A DNA stretch of 64,000 nucleotides from Serpens gallinarum (GCF_014836765.1 NZ_JACSQG010000004.1:62001-126000), one strand, 5' to 3'; counted from the first letter of the stretch, positions 44,001 to 52,374 are shown. The notes: generated by a model not told the origin, from the sequence alone. Program-made: numbers and translations.

Positions 44001-44708
44001 CTCTATAACTTCTTCGACGTACTAGCCGATATCGACAAACGCATCGCCAGCCAAAGCGCGCGCATTACCCGCGAGGTCAGCGACGAGCTGTTCCTCGACG
44101 GCGTGTCCAACTCGGCGGTCACCATCCGCTCGCGCATCACCGAGCTGGAATTCTGGCCGGAGCTGCGCAGCTTCGTGAACGCTTACCGCGAATGGCAGAA
44201 CAGCGGCTTCACCGAGTTACCGGGAGAGGAGTACACCGGCAGCATGCGGCGCGCCCTGGAAGTGCTCGGTCGCTCGGCACTGACCAGCGGCATTTCCGCC
44301 CTGCTGGAAATCGAGCTGCGCCTGCGTGAGGGCAACAGCGACCTGGTCATCCGCACCGACCGCCAGCTCAACGAATCCTCCAGCCACGGCATGGCCTACC
44401 TGATTCTCTGCAAGTTCCTGCTGGCCTTCACCCGCCTGCTGCGCGGCAACGCCCCGGCGGTGATTCACTGGCCGATCGATGAACTGGGCACCCTGCACCA
44501 CAACAACGTGAAGAAGATCTTCGATGCCTGCACCAGCAACCGCATCCGCATTCTGGGCGCCTTCCCCAACCCGGATTCCGAGGTGTTGTCGTTGTTCAAG
44601 AACCGCTACATCGTCAACAAGCAGACCCGCCAACTGCAGGTGGTCAAGCCGCGTCTGGACGTGATCGGCGAACGCCTGAAAGCCCGCCAGACCGAGGAGA
44701 TCGCCTGA
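41034..44708 (+). CDS. SMC-like ATPase of an MksBEFG/Wadjet-type complex (MksB/JetC)
   Basis: A 1224-residue SMC-superfamily ATPase. Walker A GTNASGKTT is at residues 30-38; two long coiled-coil stretches run about 260-560 and 620-900 (Glu/Gln/Arg-rich heptads); the ABC signature NESSSHGMAYLI is near 1113 and Walker B VIHWPIDELG near 1144. Mks/Jet complexes are MukBEF-like condensins that extrude DNA loops and, with MksG/JetD, cut small circular DNA such as plasmids. The next gene starts on the stop codon (TGATG). It leads the operon, whereas in classical jetABCD the SMC gene is third. AAAGGA precedes the ATG. Confidence 0.88.
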   Translation: MPSLNRLILINTHLKGVVELVVDDHTNICGTNASGKTTLQRLVPVFYGEYPSRVVPATRDSFERWYLPTEHSFLVYEYQRMDGEPCQAILATSSDGRGVDYRLVQKGFDLEDYTRSRQGDSIVCRTMRELGYHFRSLGVPVSNQLNTRQYRAIIQNDRTLLSADSQRTELRQLARQFSLCSGEHSLRHIEKLVRAVHSREGKMETIKSMVAAILEEDGVAPPITHLSAQKVEDWIRDSQLIQGFADLRPEFARLERDFQELHTCEARLSGLLLAFRTDEPLLFAHQETLKHELEQIGFQLKLLEDSWKDRRDELSLALSQVQARIESDETQLNHIEEQYQQYLDSDIDQAKADLEKLDGWKLELDNLRERLRLLTEQHADVQNAYLERKQIIQERQQDALDRLHEQEGTVRDELAARTQQKNDALSQLDTSFANRRQEAENVFRNRKHARELERKDHEQRINQFSYSEEERRSLDIFDRRLEEADEKRDASSQQVETLTQQERQLLRQREDVAQQHQLAARKVAEREQEKDAATRLLHAGQHTLLEFLRREQPGWEQHLGKLIEPSLLQRTDLKPGLSDTPADSFHGLRLDLAALPTPEHAADEAALRIRLQQAEDNLQAARNHQDGLETQLSEQTAALDDLNTRLVQTRTQLQGLKEDRQRLRDERAALKERLDTALAERRLEARKQLSALDDSLARLTAEQQQLLAELGKQRQEARLEASAHWQQVIQDLEQRLALLRGQMDEQRAQGKAELAACESWYQNELKSRGVDETQLIELKSGIRQRELRIRETEALRSEVHRYEEWYAVTWLKRKPHLQDDLVARKAEASDLKQQLDTATQAYKAQRDQLEQQRKQGLQRQGQISEQVDLLKGLLRRLNDCKLPREGQAPEGELDERLRLGQELLHSRESLMTTIKQHVDRFDSLLAGKSGSSLTETWERGREECTVVSERGVPTLDYRRLVPVLAQLLNELVPQSIKGLMDLGQNYGRQLYNFFDVLADIDKRIASQSARITREVSDELFLDGVSNSAVTIRSRITELEFWPELRSFVNAYREWQNSGFTELPGEEYTGSMRRALEVLGRSALTSGISALLEIELRLREGNSDLVIRTDRQLNESSSHGMAYLILCKFLLAFTRLLRGNAPAVIHWPIDELGTLHHNNVKKIFDACTSNRIRILGAFPNPDSEVLSLFKNRYIVNKQTRQLQVVKPRLDVIGERLKARQTEEIA

Positions 44709-45349
44709 TGCTTTCCAACAAGGGACAGGTCATCGAACGCCTGCTGCAGGGCGCCTTCATTTGCCGCACCACTGACGAGGAAGGGTGGCGCTTCCTGAAA
44801 AATCCGGCGAACCGTGAGCAGACCGACGACTACCTGAGCACCCTTAACCGGGTGGTGGCCAGCGTAGGCAGCGGCGCGGACGCGGAGGTCTTTTATTGCG
44901 CCTACCGTCAATTGGGCGAAAACGAACGTCGCGTAGTGGGCCAGCAGTTTCGCGATGTCTGCCACGCCCTCACCCCGCTCGTGGAGTGGCTGCTGCTGGT
45001 GCAGGACGCCAGCGCCCAGGACGCGCCGCTGACCGAAGGCAGCCCCATCCGCCTCAACGAACTGCAGGGCATCGTCGAGGACACGCCCGCCTTCCGCGAA
45101 CAACTGGCGCGCATCAGCCACTACCGGCTGTTCGGCTCACAGAGCGCCAGCATCGACATGCAGATCAAGCAAGTGTTCAAGAGGCTGTGTGAGCTGGGCT
45201 ACCTGGTGCGCCCCAACCCGGAAAAGCAGATCTACATCGGCACCGGCAAACTGGATTACCTCTATGAGGTGATCCGCTTCATCGACGAGGCGGAAGGGCT
45301 GTCGCTGGAAGAGCGCGCCGAGGCCGCCAGCCAGGGCAACCTGCTATGA
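44708..45349 (+). CDS. MksE/JetB-like condensin subunit
   Basis: A 213-residue protein of the MukE/MksE type (winged-helix, kite-like subunit that embraces the kleisin). It overlaps the SMC gene by one base and the next gene by 4 bp. The sequence IDMQIKQVFKRLCELGYLV and the acidic C-terminus fit the family; no catalytic motif is expected. It is assigned mainly by the size, order and partners. Confidence 0.78.
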   Translation: MLSNKGQVIERLLQGAFICRTTDEEGWRFLKNPANREQTDDYLSTLNRVVASVGSGADAEVFYCAYRQLGENERRVVGQQFRDVCHALTPLVEWLLLVQDASAQDAPLTEGSPIRLNELQGIVEDTPAFREQLARISHYRLFGSQSASIDMQIKQVFKRLCELGYLVRPNPEKQIYIGTGKLDYLYEVIRFIDEAEGLSLEERAEAASQGNLL

Positions 45350-46566
45350 GCGGCAACCTGCATCAAGCCGGGGTGCGCTTCCTGCGCCAGCTGGGCCGCC
45401 ATGCCGAACCCATCATGGATGCGTACCTGGCCGGCTCCGTCAGTGATGAAGCGCTGGAGCCCGGCGTGCAGGAACGGCTGGTCAAGGATGGTGTGCTCTA
45501 CCGCCCGGAACCCGGCGCCGACCTGCACCTGCGACGCAGCGTGCGCGCCCTGCTGGAAGAGGCCCTGAAGGACGACCGCAACCGGCAGATCGACGCCAAC
45601 ACCGGCGCCACCCTGGCCACCTTCAAAACCCTGGCCGCCCACTACACCGAGGCGCGTCACCAAGGCGACTTCGCCGCTGCCGATGCCTACCTGGCCGACC
45701 TGCGCGAGCACGTGTACAGCTTCTGCGAAGGCTTGACCCATAGCATTCGCATGCTCTGGAGCCGCATCAACAATGAATTTGGCTACGTCGGCAGCCTGAA
45801 CGCGAAGATCCGCGAAAACGAACTGGCCCAGGCCCAGGTCAGTGAACTGCTGGTGGGCCTGGAGCTGATCGACTTCCAGAACCTTGCCGACACCGCCGGC
45901 GACTTGCGAGAGCTGCGCCGCCTGCTGGTCAGCAGCCTGCAGCGCAATGTCAGCGACAGCTACCTGGAATTGGGTGTGGTTCAGGGTCGCCTGCTCGATC
46001 TGCTCGGCCGCTTCCGCAAGATCCGAGGCCGTACACGCCTGCTGCGCGGCTGGAGCCTGCATGTGGAACAGCAACCGGACTATCAGCCCGGCCAGCACAC
46101 CGCCCTGCCGCAAATGCCCCAGCTGCTCAATCTGGCCGAGTCTCTGCTCGCGCCCGCCGCCGTAGACATTCATGACAGCGTGCTGGAAGCCGACCTGTTG
46201 GCATTGGCGGCACAGGTGCGCGCCCAGCGAGAGGAGCGTCCCCTTGTGGCGCTGCCCGAAGCCGGCGAGTTGACGCTAAATGCCCTGGAAAGCTTCGAAG
46301 TAGAGACCAGCCCGATCCAGGACGCGGTGCAGGACTATTTCTGCCAGGTCATCGAGACCGGCCAACCGATTTCCGCGCTCAGTTGGCGCGCCGAACAACG
46401 CCTGTCCTGGGATGAGGAAACCTGGCTGTATCAGGTGATTGGCGGCTACGAAGCCTTGCCCGATGAACAGAAGGACTACTTCGAACTGCTGGCCGAAGGC
46501 GATGACCACCCGGTGTTCAGCGGTAACTACATCGTGCGGGATCTGTCGTTATGTCTGTCGGCTTAG
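45346..46566 (+). CDS. MksF/JetA-like kleisin subunit
   Basis: A 406-residue mainly helical protein, with N-terminal DNA-binding-like helices, a central helical bundle (EHVYSFCEGLTHSIRMLWSRI) and a C-terminal winged-helix segment (SWDEETWLYQVIGGYEALP) that should cap the SMC head. It fits the MksF/JetA kleisin role by size, predicted folds and gene order. ATGA overlap with the MksE-like gene; the nuclease-like gene starts 16 bp before its stop. Confidence 0.75.
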   Translation: MSGNLHQAGVRFLRQLGRHAEPIMDAYLAGSVSDEALEPGVQERLVKDGVLYRPEPGADLHLRRSVRALLEEALKDDRNRQIDANTGATLATFKTLAAHYTEARHQGDFAAADAYLADLREHVYSFCEGLTHSIRMLWSRINNEFGYVGSLNAKIRENELAQAQVSELLVGLELIDFQNLADTAGDLRELRRLLVSSLQRNVSDSYLELGVVQGRLLDLLGRFRKIRGRTRLLRGWSLHVEQQPDYQPGQHTALPQMPQLLNLAESLLAPAAVDIHDSVLEADLLALAAQVRAQREERPLVALPEAGELTLNALESFEVETSPIQDAVQDYFCQVIETGQPISALSWRAEQRLSWDEETWLYQVIGGYEALPDEQKDYFELLAEGDDHPVFSGNYIVRDLSLCLSA

Positions 46567-47381
46567 GGAAAAAACACGCTGGAGCGCTCCATCGCCTGCT
46601 GCGCAACCACCTGCTGGAGGCGACCTATAACGCCACCTGGCAAGACATCCACCGGGCGTTCGAGCTGGGCCGGGTCGAGCGTCGTCGCCTGGTGTTTACC
46701 CCTCGTGAGCGTGATCTTTTACGCAAAGAAGCCGAGCGGCGATTTGGCTGGGATCTGATCGAACCGCTGCCCGATCAGGATCGCATCCAGGCGGCGACCC
46801 AGGCCATCGACGAAAAGCTTGCCCCGCAACGACCCGATGACGGCTTCGTGCTGGCCAAGGGGACGCTGCCTGCACCGCTGCCCGATGTGCCTGACAGCTG
46901 CGCCCTGCGCATCGCGCTGGATCAGCTGGATATTGAAGCGATCACCTGTGTACTAGTGGTGGAAAACCTCGACTGCTTCGATCAGATTCACCGCTTCGCC
47001 CTCCCCGACAACCTGCACGATGCGCTGGTGCTGTACCGGGGGCATGGCGCCGCCACGCGCGGCACGCGGCAGCTACTGCAACGCCTGCCCTCAGCGGTTC
47101 CGGTTGTCGTGTTTCCGGACTATGACCCGGCAGGCCTGGTGATCGCCGCGACGCTGCCGCACGCCAACCACCTGCTGGTGCCGCAGCTCACGCCCGAGCT
47201 GCTGGCCAAGGGCAGCCGCGAGCATTTTCACCGGCAGCACCTGCAGGCCAGGCATCTGGACGGCAGCGCACTGGGCGGTTGGCAGGCGGTGTGGGCAGAG
47301 ATGAAACAGGCCGGAGTCAGCATCAAGCAGCAGCACATGCTGGCGCTGGATGCGCCCCTGCACTGCATAGCCCGGGCGTAG
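46551..47381 (+). CDS. MksG/JetD-like Toprim-domain nuclease subunit (short form)
   Basis: A 276-residue protein with a Toprim-like site: Glu138 in CVLVVENLDCF and Asp190/Asp192 in VVVFPDYDPAGL. This is the TopoVI-A-type catalytic arrangement of JetD/MksG, the subunit that cuts plasmid DNA. Canonical JetD is about 380-400 residues with an N-terminal DUF3322 region; here only a short basic region precedes the Toprim domain. The stop codon TAG belongs to a repeat element starting at 47378, so the last residues (LHCIARA) may have been replaced by the insertion. It overlaps the kleisin gene by 16 bp. Confidence 0.78.
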   Translation: MSVGLGKKHAGALHRLLRNHLLEATYNATWQDIHRAFELGRVERRRLVFTPRERDLLRKEAERRFGWDLIEPLPDQDRIQAATQAIDEKLAPQRPDDGFVLAKGTLPAPLPDVPDSCALRIALDQLDIEAITCVLVVENLDCFDQIHRFALPDNLHDALVLYRGHGAATRGTRQLLQRLPSAVPVVVFPDYDPAGLVIAATLPHANHLLVPQLTPELLAKGSREHFHRQHLQARHLDGSALGGWQAVWAEMKQAGVSIKQQHMLALDAPLHCIARA

Positions 47382-47480
47382 GGCGGTCAGCGTTTTGCTA
47401 GCCGCCGGGGCGGGGCTCCGGAGATTCACGGCCCGCCGATACGCCGCAACGGTGGACAAGAACAGCGTTGTCCACCCTAC
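47378..47480. mobile_element. MITE/REP-like element, complete copy
   Basis: A 103-bp element with imperfect 9-bp terminal inverted repeats (GTAGGGCGG / CCACCCTAC) and a strong internal hairpin near the right end (GGTGGACAA at 47451-47459 and TTGTCCACC at 47468-47476). It carries no gene and supplies the stop codon of the nuclease gene. A second partial copy follows directly, so this looks like a duplicated non-autonomous element. Confidence 0.6.
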
Positions 47481-47496
47481 GCCCGAGCTATGCCGT

Positions 47497-47576
47497 GTAG
47501 GGCGGTCAGCGCTTTTCTGGTCGCCGAGTGGGCTCAGGACGTTCGCGGCCCGGCGACACATCGCAACGGTGGACAA
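47497..47576. repeat. second, truncated copy of the MITE-like element
   Basis: It starts with the same 15 bases as the first copy (GTAGGGCGGTCAGCG), 119 bp away, and matches it with small indels up to GGTGGACAA, where it runs into the thrH terminator and lacks its right end. The tandem layout suggests slippage or two insertions with later loss. Confidence 0.6.
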
Positions 47577-47605
47577 AAAAGGCGACCTCCGGGGCCGCCT
47601 TTTTT
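47575..47605. terminator. thrH terminator (also usable by the SMC operon)
   Basis: AAAAAAGGCG and CGCCTTTTTT form the outer stem of a hairpin (inner GACC/GGCC with one mismatch) with T runs on both strands. It lies 5 bp from the thrH stop codon and serves as a bidirectional terminator between convergent genes. Confidence 0.8.
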
Positions 47606-47610
47606 GGGTC

Positions 47611-48228
47611 TTACAGACTCAGCGTCCGGTTCGATGCCTTGAGGAATTCCTGCTTCAGGTCTTCAAAGGTATGTACTGCCGGGAACTGGGGGAATTCGCG
47701 AATCACATTGTCCGGGGCATGGAACAGGATGCCGGCGTGCGCTTCGGAGAGCATGGTGGTGTCGTTGTACGAATCACCGGCCGCGATTACACGGTAATAA
47801 AGGCTCTTGAGGGCCACCACGGACTGGCGCTTCGGATCCTTCTGGCGCAGCTCATAACCCACCACGCGGTCGGTCTCGTCAACCAGCAGCTTGTGGCACA
47901 ACAGCGTCGGAAAACCCAGCTGGCGCATCAGGGGTTGCGAAAACTCATAAAAGGTATCGGAGAGAATGACCACCTGAAAGCGCTCACGCAGCCAGTTGAT
48001 GAACTCCACCGCGCCGTCCAGCGGCTTGAGCGTGGCGATGACTTCCTGGATATCACCGAGCTTCAGGCCATGCTCGTCGAGAATGCGCAAACGCTGCTTC
48101 ATCAGCACGTCGTAATCGGGAATATCCCGGGTCGTGGCCTTGAGCGCATCGATACCAGTTTTTTCCGCGAAGGCAATCCAGATTTCTGGCACCAACACGC
48201 CTTCCAGGTCGAGACAGGCAATCTCCAC
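47611..48228 (-). CDS. thrH: phosphoserine phosphatase/homoserine phosphotransferase ThrH
   Basis: A 205-residue HAD-superfamily enzyme that moves phosphate from phosphoserine to homoserine or water, linking serine and threonine synthesis. HAD motifs: DLEGVLVPEI (I, here LDLEG with two Asp spacing kept), VILSDTF (II), and AAGDSYNDTTML (IV). The start codon is GTG at 48228, with AGGAG 6 bp upstream. In P. aeruginosa thrH lies next to pabB; here the SMC operon separates them. Confidence 0.93.
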   Translation of the reverse strand: MEIACLDLEGVLVPEIWIAFAEKTGIDALKATTRDIPDYDVLMKQRLRILDEHGLKLGDIQEVIATLKPLDGAVEFINWLRERFQVVILSDTFYEFSQPLMRQLGFPTLLCHKLLVDETDRVVGYELRQKDPKRQSVVALKSLYYRVIAAGDSYNDTTMLSEAHAGILFHAPDNVIREFPQFPAVHTFEDLKQEFLKASNRTLSL

Positions 48229-48301
48229 GAGCTACTCCTAAGCGAGGTTTGAAATGAAGGCGGCACTCTAGCTGCTCGCCATACCCCGTGCAATGCCGCC
48301 T

Positions 48302-48341
48302 CTTATAACCAGATAAGACAAATGCACGCTTCTTGGTTATT
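48302..48341. promoter_or_regulatory. CysB-type binding region before cysH
   Basis: CTTATAACCA at 48302-48311 recurs exactly in front of cysB (50252). An inverted TGGTTATT at 48334-48341 makes a pair of facing half-sites about 32 bp apart. This is the layout of CysB activation sites in sulfur genes, 75-113 bp before the cysH start. Assignment is by motif sharing with the adjacent cysB promoter. Confidence 0.5.
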
Positions 48342-48414
48342 TCTGGGCACCGCCAAGGGTTTGTTAGGATGCCGCCGCAGAGCGCGTCCAGCGCCATGAT
48401 CATGAGGAAGCCTG

Positions 48415-49149
48415 ATGAGTCACCCTTTCAATGTCGCCGAATGGGCGGCGCTGTATGCCGAACGTTCTCCCCAGGACATTCTCAAACTCGCCTTCGAGCA
48501 CTTTGGCGACGACCTCTGGCTCTCCTTCAGCGGTGCGGAGGATGTCGTGCTGGTGGACATGGCCTGGAAGCTCAACAAGAACGTCAAGGTCTTCAGCCTG
48601 GATACCGGTCGCCTGCATCCGGAAACCTACCGATTTATCGAGCAGGTACGCGAGCACTACGGCATCCCCATCGAACTCCTTTCCCCCGACGCGCGCCTGC
48701 TGGAACCGCTGGTCAAGGAAAAAGGCCTGTTCAGCTTCTACAAGGACGGCCACGGTGAATGCTGTGGCATCCGCAAGATCGAACCGCTGCGCCGCAAACT
48801 GGCTACGGTGAGCGCCTGGGCGACAGGCCAGCGTCGTGACCAGAGCCCGGGCACGCGCAGCCAGGTGGCGGTGTTGGAAGTGGACAGCGCCTTTTCCACG
48901 CCGGAACAGAGCCTCTACAAGTTCAACCCGCTGGCTCAGATGACCAGCGCGGAGGTCTGGAGCTATATCCGCATGCTGGAGGTTCCCTACAACCCCTTGC
49001 ATGAGCGCGGTTTTATCAGCATTGGCTGCGAACCCTGCACCCGCCCCGTACTGCCCAACCAGCATGAACGCGAAGGCCGCTGGTGGTGGGAAGAAGCCAC
49101 CCACAAAGAATGCGGGCTGCATGCGGGAAATTTGATCGCTAAAGAATGA
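48415..49149 (+). CDS. cysH: adenosine 5'-phosphosulfate (APS) reductase
   Basis: A 244-residue reductase that makes sulfite from APS with thioredoxin. The sulfonucleotide-binding PP-loop [13 protein letters not shown] is at the N-terminus. Cys116-Cys117 ([11 protein letters not shown]) and C205-x2-C208 (GCEPC) ligate the 4Fe-4S cluster that marks APS reductase, as opposed to PAPS reductase. The catalytic Cys lies in KECGLHAG at the C-terminus. It is convergent with cysB and separated from it by a perfect hairpin. Confidence 0.94.
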   Translation: MSHPFNVAEWAALYAERSPQDILKLAFEHFGDDLWLSFSGAEDVVLVDMAWKLNKNVKVFSLDTGRLHPETYRFIEQVREHYGIPIELLSPDARLLEPLVKEKGLFSFYKDGHGECCGIRKIEPLRRKLATVSAWATGQRRDQSPGTRSQVAVLEVDSAFSTPEQSLYKFNPLAQMTSAEVWSYIRMLEVPYNPLHERGFISIGCEPCTRPVLPNQHEREGRWWWEEATHKECGLHAGNLIAKE

Positions 49150-49181
49150 TGGGGATGGCTGGGGTATTCATTTAGGCTGCC

Positions 49182-49210
49182 GGTGGAAAACCCAAGAAGG
49201 GTTTTCCACC
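49182..49210. terminator. terminator between cysH and cysB
   Basis: GGTGGAAAACCC-AAGAA-GGGTTTTCCACC is a perfect 12-bp stem-loop between convergent stop codons. The T runs are inside the stem, so it may work as a bidirectional, rho-assisted terminator or as an mRNA end-stabiliser. Confidence 0.65.
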
Positions 49211-49233
49211 TCACTCAACAGCCTATCGGTGTG

Positions 49234-50217
<984 letters not shown>

Positions 50218-50251
50218 TCAAATGTTGCGGCGGCGATGTGGCTAGCGGTTT

Positions 50252-50267
50252 CTTATAACCATATTAA
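50252..50267. promoter_or_regulatory. CysB-type site before cysB
   Basis: CTTATAACCATATTAA begins with the same ten bases as the cysH site (48302). It lies 44-60 bp upstream of the cysB start codon. Autorepression by CysB is known in enterobacteria; here it is inferred. The remainder of the 50209-50526 gap (318 bp) contains an AT-rich patch to ~50310 and an unremarkable GC-rich stretch before aroF. Confidence 0.5.
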
Positions 50268-50526
50268 TCCAATCAGACAAAAAACAACTGAGACAAGTAT
50301 TAAAAACCGTATCGGTGTCGCGAAAACGTTGCGGCGCCCACCTCGAGCGCAAAGCAACCGGATGGGAATGACCGAGCGAATACACACAGGCAAACAGGGC
50401 TTTCGCCAGCCCGCCCCATTGTCGAGCCCGCAGATAAAGCGTTAAGGTTGCTCTCTTCCTCACCATGCCCTTCCTGCTGTGCACGCCGCAAGGGGATGCC
50501 TGGCCCCCGACTGACGAGTAACACCG

Positions 50527-51603
50527 ATGGCAGATTTACCGATCAATGACCTGAACGTTGCCTCCAACGAAGCCCTGATCACGCCGGAGCAACTGAAGCA
50601 CGAAATGCCCCTCACCGAAGCCGCCCGCCGCACCGTGACACACGGTCGCCAGGTGATTCGGGACATTCTTGATGGCAAGGATCATCGCCTGTTCATCGTG
50701 ATTGGCCCTTGCTCGATCCATGATCTCAAAGCGGCCCATGAATACGCTGAACGCCTTAAAGTGCTGGCTGAGCAAGTATCCGACACGCTGTTCCTGGTCA
50801 TGCGCGTCTATTTTGAGAAGCCGAGAACCACGGTAGGCTGGAAAGGCCTGATTAACGACCCTTACTTGGATGACTCCTTCAAGATCCAGGACGGACTGAG
50901 CATTGGTCGCAAGTTGCTGCTCGACCTGGCCGACATGGGTCTGCCAGCTGCCACCGAAGCCCTGGACCCCATCTCCCCGCAATATTTGCAGGATTTGATT
51001 AGTTGGGCCGCCATCGGCGCGCGAACCACCGAATCCCAGACCCACCGGGAAATGGCGTCTGGCCTTTCTTCAGCAGTGGGCTTCAAGAACGGTACGGATG
51101 GCGGCTTGGCCGTCGCTATCAATGCCTTGCAATCCGTTTCTCGCCCGCATCGCTTCCTGGGTATCAATCAGCAAGGCGCGGTCTCCATCGTCACCACCAA
51201 GGGCAACACCTACGGTCACGTCGTGCTGCGTGGCGGCAACGGCAAACCCAACTATGACTCGGTAAGCGTCGCGGTCTGCGAACAAGAACTGGCCAAAGCC
51301 GGTATCACGCCCAACATCATGGTCGACTGCAGTCACGCCAACTCCAACAAGGACCCCGGCCTGCAACCACTGGTCATGGATAACGTTGCCAATCAAATTC
51401 TGGAAGGCAACACCTCCATCATCGGGTTGATGGTCGAGAGCCACCTTGGCTGGGGCAGCCAATCCATTCCCAAGGACCTTGACCAACTCCAGTACGGCGT
51501 CTCGATTACCGATGCCTGTATCGATTGGCAAACGACTGAGAAAGCCGTGCTTAGCATGCATGAGAAATTGAAGGATAAGCTGCCCGAGCGCCGCAAGCGC
51601 TAA
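50527..51603 (+). CDS. aroF: 3-deoxy-7-phosphoheptulonate (DAHP) synthase, class I
   Basis: A 358-residue type I-alpha DAHP synthase that joins PEP and erythrose 4-phosphate, the first step of aromatic biosynthesis. Motifs: GPCSIHD, MRVYFEKPRTTVGWKGL, WAAIGARTTESQTHRE, GNGKPNYDS, MVDCSHANSNKD and IIGLMVESHL. The type (Tyr-, Phe- or Trp-sensitive) cannot be fixed from the sequence alone; the symbol follows the neighbourhood cysB-aroF-oprI in pseudomonads. Confidence 0.88.
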   Translation: MADLPINDLNVASNEALITPEQLKHEMPLTEAARRTVTHGRQVIRDILDGKDHRLFIVIGPCSIHDLKAAHEYAERLKVLAEQVSDTLFLVMRVYFEKPRTTVGWKGLINDPYLDDSFKIQDGLSIGRKLLLDLADMGLPAATEALDPISPQYLQDLISWAAIGARTTESQTHREMASGLSSAVGFKNGTDGGLAVAINALQSVSRPHRFLGINQQGAVSIVTTKGNTYGHVVLRGGNGKPNYDSVSVAVCEQELAKAGITPNIMVDCSHANSNKDPGLQPLVMDNVANQILEGNTSIIGLMVESHLGWGSQSIPKDLDQLQYGVSITDACIDWQTTEKAVLSMHEKLKDKLPERRKR

Positions 51604-51616
51604 GGCTGCGGAACGT

Positions 51617-51650
51617 AAAAAGCCGGGCATTCGCACTGCCCGGCTTTTTT
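51617..51650. terminator. terminator between aroF and the acetyltransferase gene
   Basis: AAAAAGCCGGGCA-TTCGCAC-TGCCCGGCTTTTT is a perfect 13-bp stem with runs on both sides, so it can act in both directions between convergent genes. Confidence 0.88.
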
Positions 51651-51655
51651 ATGTG

Positions 51656-51934
51656 TCACTGTTTACCTGCCCTTCGTTCTCGCCGCTCCATATAGCGTTC
51701 TACATAGGAGCATGAAGGGATTACCGAATAGCCCATACTCTCGGCATACTGCAAGGCATGCTCGGTCAGGGCCGCCGCAATGCCCTTGCCGCGCAAGGCA
51801 TTGGGTACATAGGTGCGATAAATATCCAGCGTTTGCTGACCCAGGTCCATATAAGCCAGATAGGCGTGATGGCCTTCCACGGTCGCCTCAAATTGATGAC
51901 CGGCCACGTCATGATGGATAGCTAGCTCGTTCAT
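51656..51934 (-). CDS. small GNAT-like N-acetyltransferase (PF14542 type)
   Basis: A 92-residue minimal GNAT protein. The acetyl-CoA loop is RTYVPNALRGKGIAAALTEHALQ, followed by a short strand-helix end (YSVIPSCSYVERYMERR) typical of the YjdJ-type family; substrate unknown. The ATG at 51934 is preceded by GAGGAATCAC; the longer frame to 52102 is unlikely to be coding. Convergent with aroF. Confidence 0.8.
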   Translation of the reverse strand: MNELAIHHDVAGHQFEATVEGHHAYLAYMDLGQQTLDIYRTYVPNALRGKGIAAALTEHALQYAESMGYSVIPSCSYVERYMERRERRAGKQ

Positions 51935-52374
51935 GTGATTCCTCGTCAGGCCGAACCGATTACTGTGCAAAGCAAGCCTGCCTGGCCATTGCAATACCTC
52001 GTGCCGGGCATCCAGCCGCCACACTGTACACCCCCTTGATGCGCTGACCAAAGCAAACAACGCAAGGCAAACTTCCTGAGCGCCGGTCGAGACAATAAAC
52101 ACTCTTAGAAGTTCATCCCAGTTAAACTTATTTATAGCGCTCTACTTCTCTCGGCAACGGAACCTCTTACCGAAACAAAACTCTATAATAGCTTGCCCCA
52201 ATAAAACCTAAACTAAAGAAAGCGCCATCACAGTTAAAACCTCTGCAGAACAATAAAAAAACCACCTAACTTGCACCATATCCGTTTACTTACTAAAAGT
52301 TACAGGTACTATGTACGCCGCTGATTTCCCCAACGGGAAATTGCACTTTAGAAAGCCCAAAGAAGGGGAACACG
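51935..52374. other. AT-rich intergenic region upstream of oprI
   Basis: About 440 bp without a plausible gene. From about 52080 on, the sequence becomes clearly richer in A and T than the surroundings, with long A-rich stretches (for example AATAAAAAAACC near 52252-52263), fitting UP-element-like DNA in front of the very highly expressed lipoprotein gene. TATAAT occurs at 52184-52189 without a matching -35 element. Confidence 0.5.
52285..52312 (+). promoter_or_regulatory. candidate sigma-70 promoter of oprI
   Basis: TTTACT (52285-52290; 4 of 6 bases of TTGACA) and TACTAT (52307-52312; 4 of 6 bases of TATAAT) are spaced by 16 bp. Transcription would start near 52320, about 55 nt before the ATG. 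The AT-rich stretch just upstream would act as an UP element. Modest consensus match, so uncertain. Confidence 0.35.

Noticed and set aside
41034-47381. MukBEF chromosome-partition operon
   Set aside because: The fourth gene with a Toprim nuclease core and the sizes of the subunits fit Mks/Jet complexes; MukBEF has no such nuclease and its gene order is mukF-mukE-mukB.
47378-47576. CRISPR array from the tandem repeat next to the SMC operon
   Set aside because: There are only two copies with a ~119-bp unit and inverted ends; no regular short repeats and spacers, and no cas gene in the window.
52184-52189. TATAAT as the main oprI -10 box
   Set aside because: A perfect match, but the bases 16-18 bp upstream do not resemble TTGACA and the leader would be about 180 nt; kept only as a remark in the intergenic entry.
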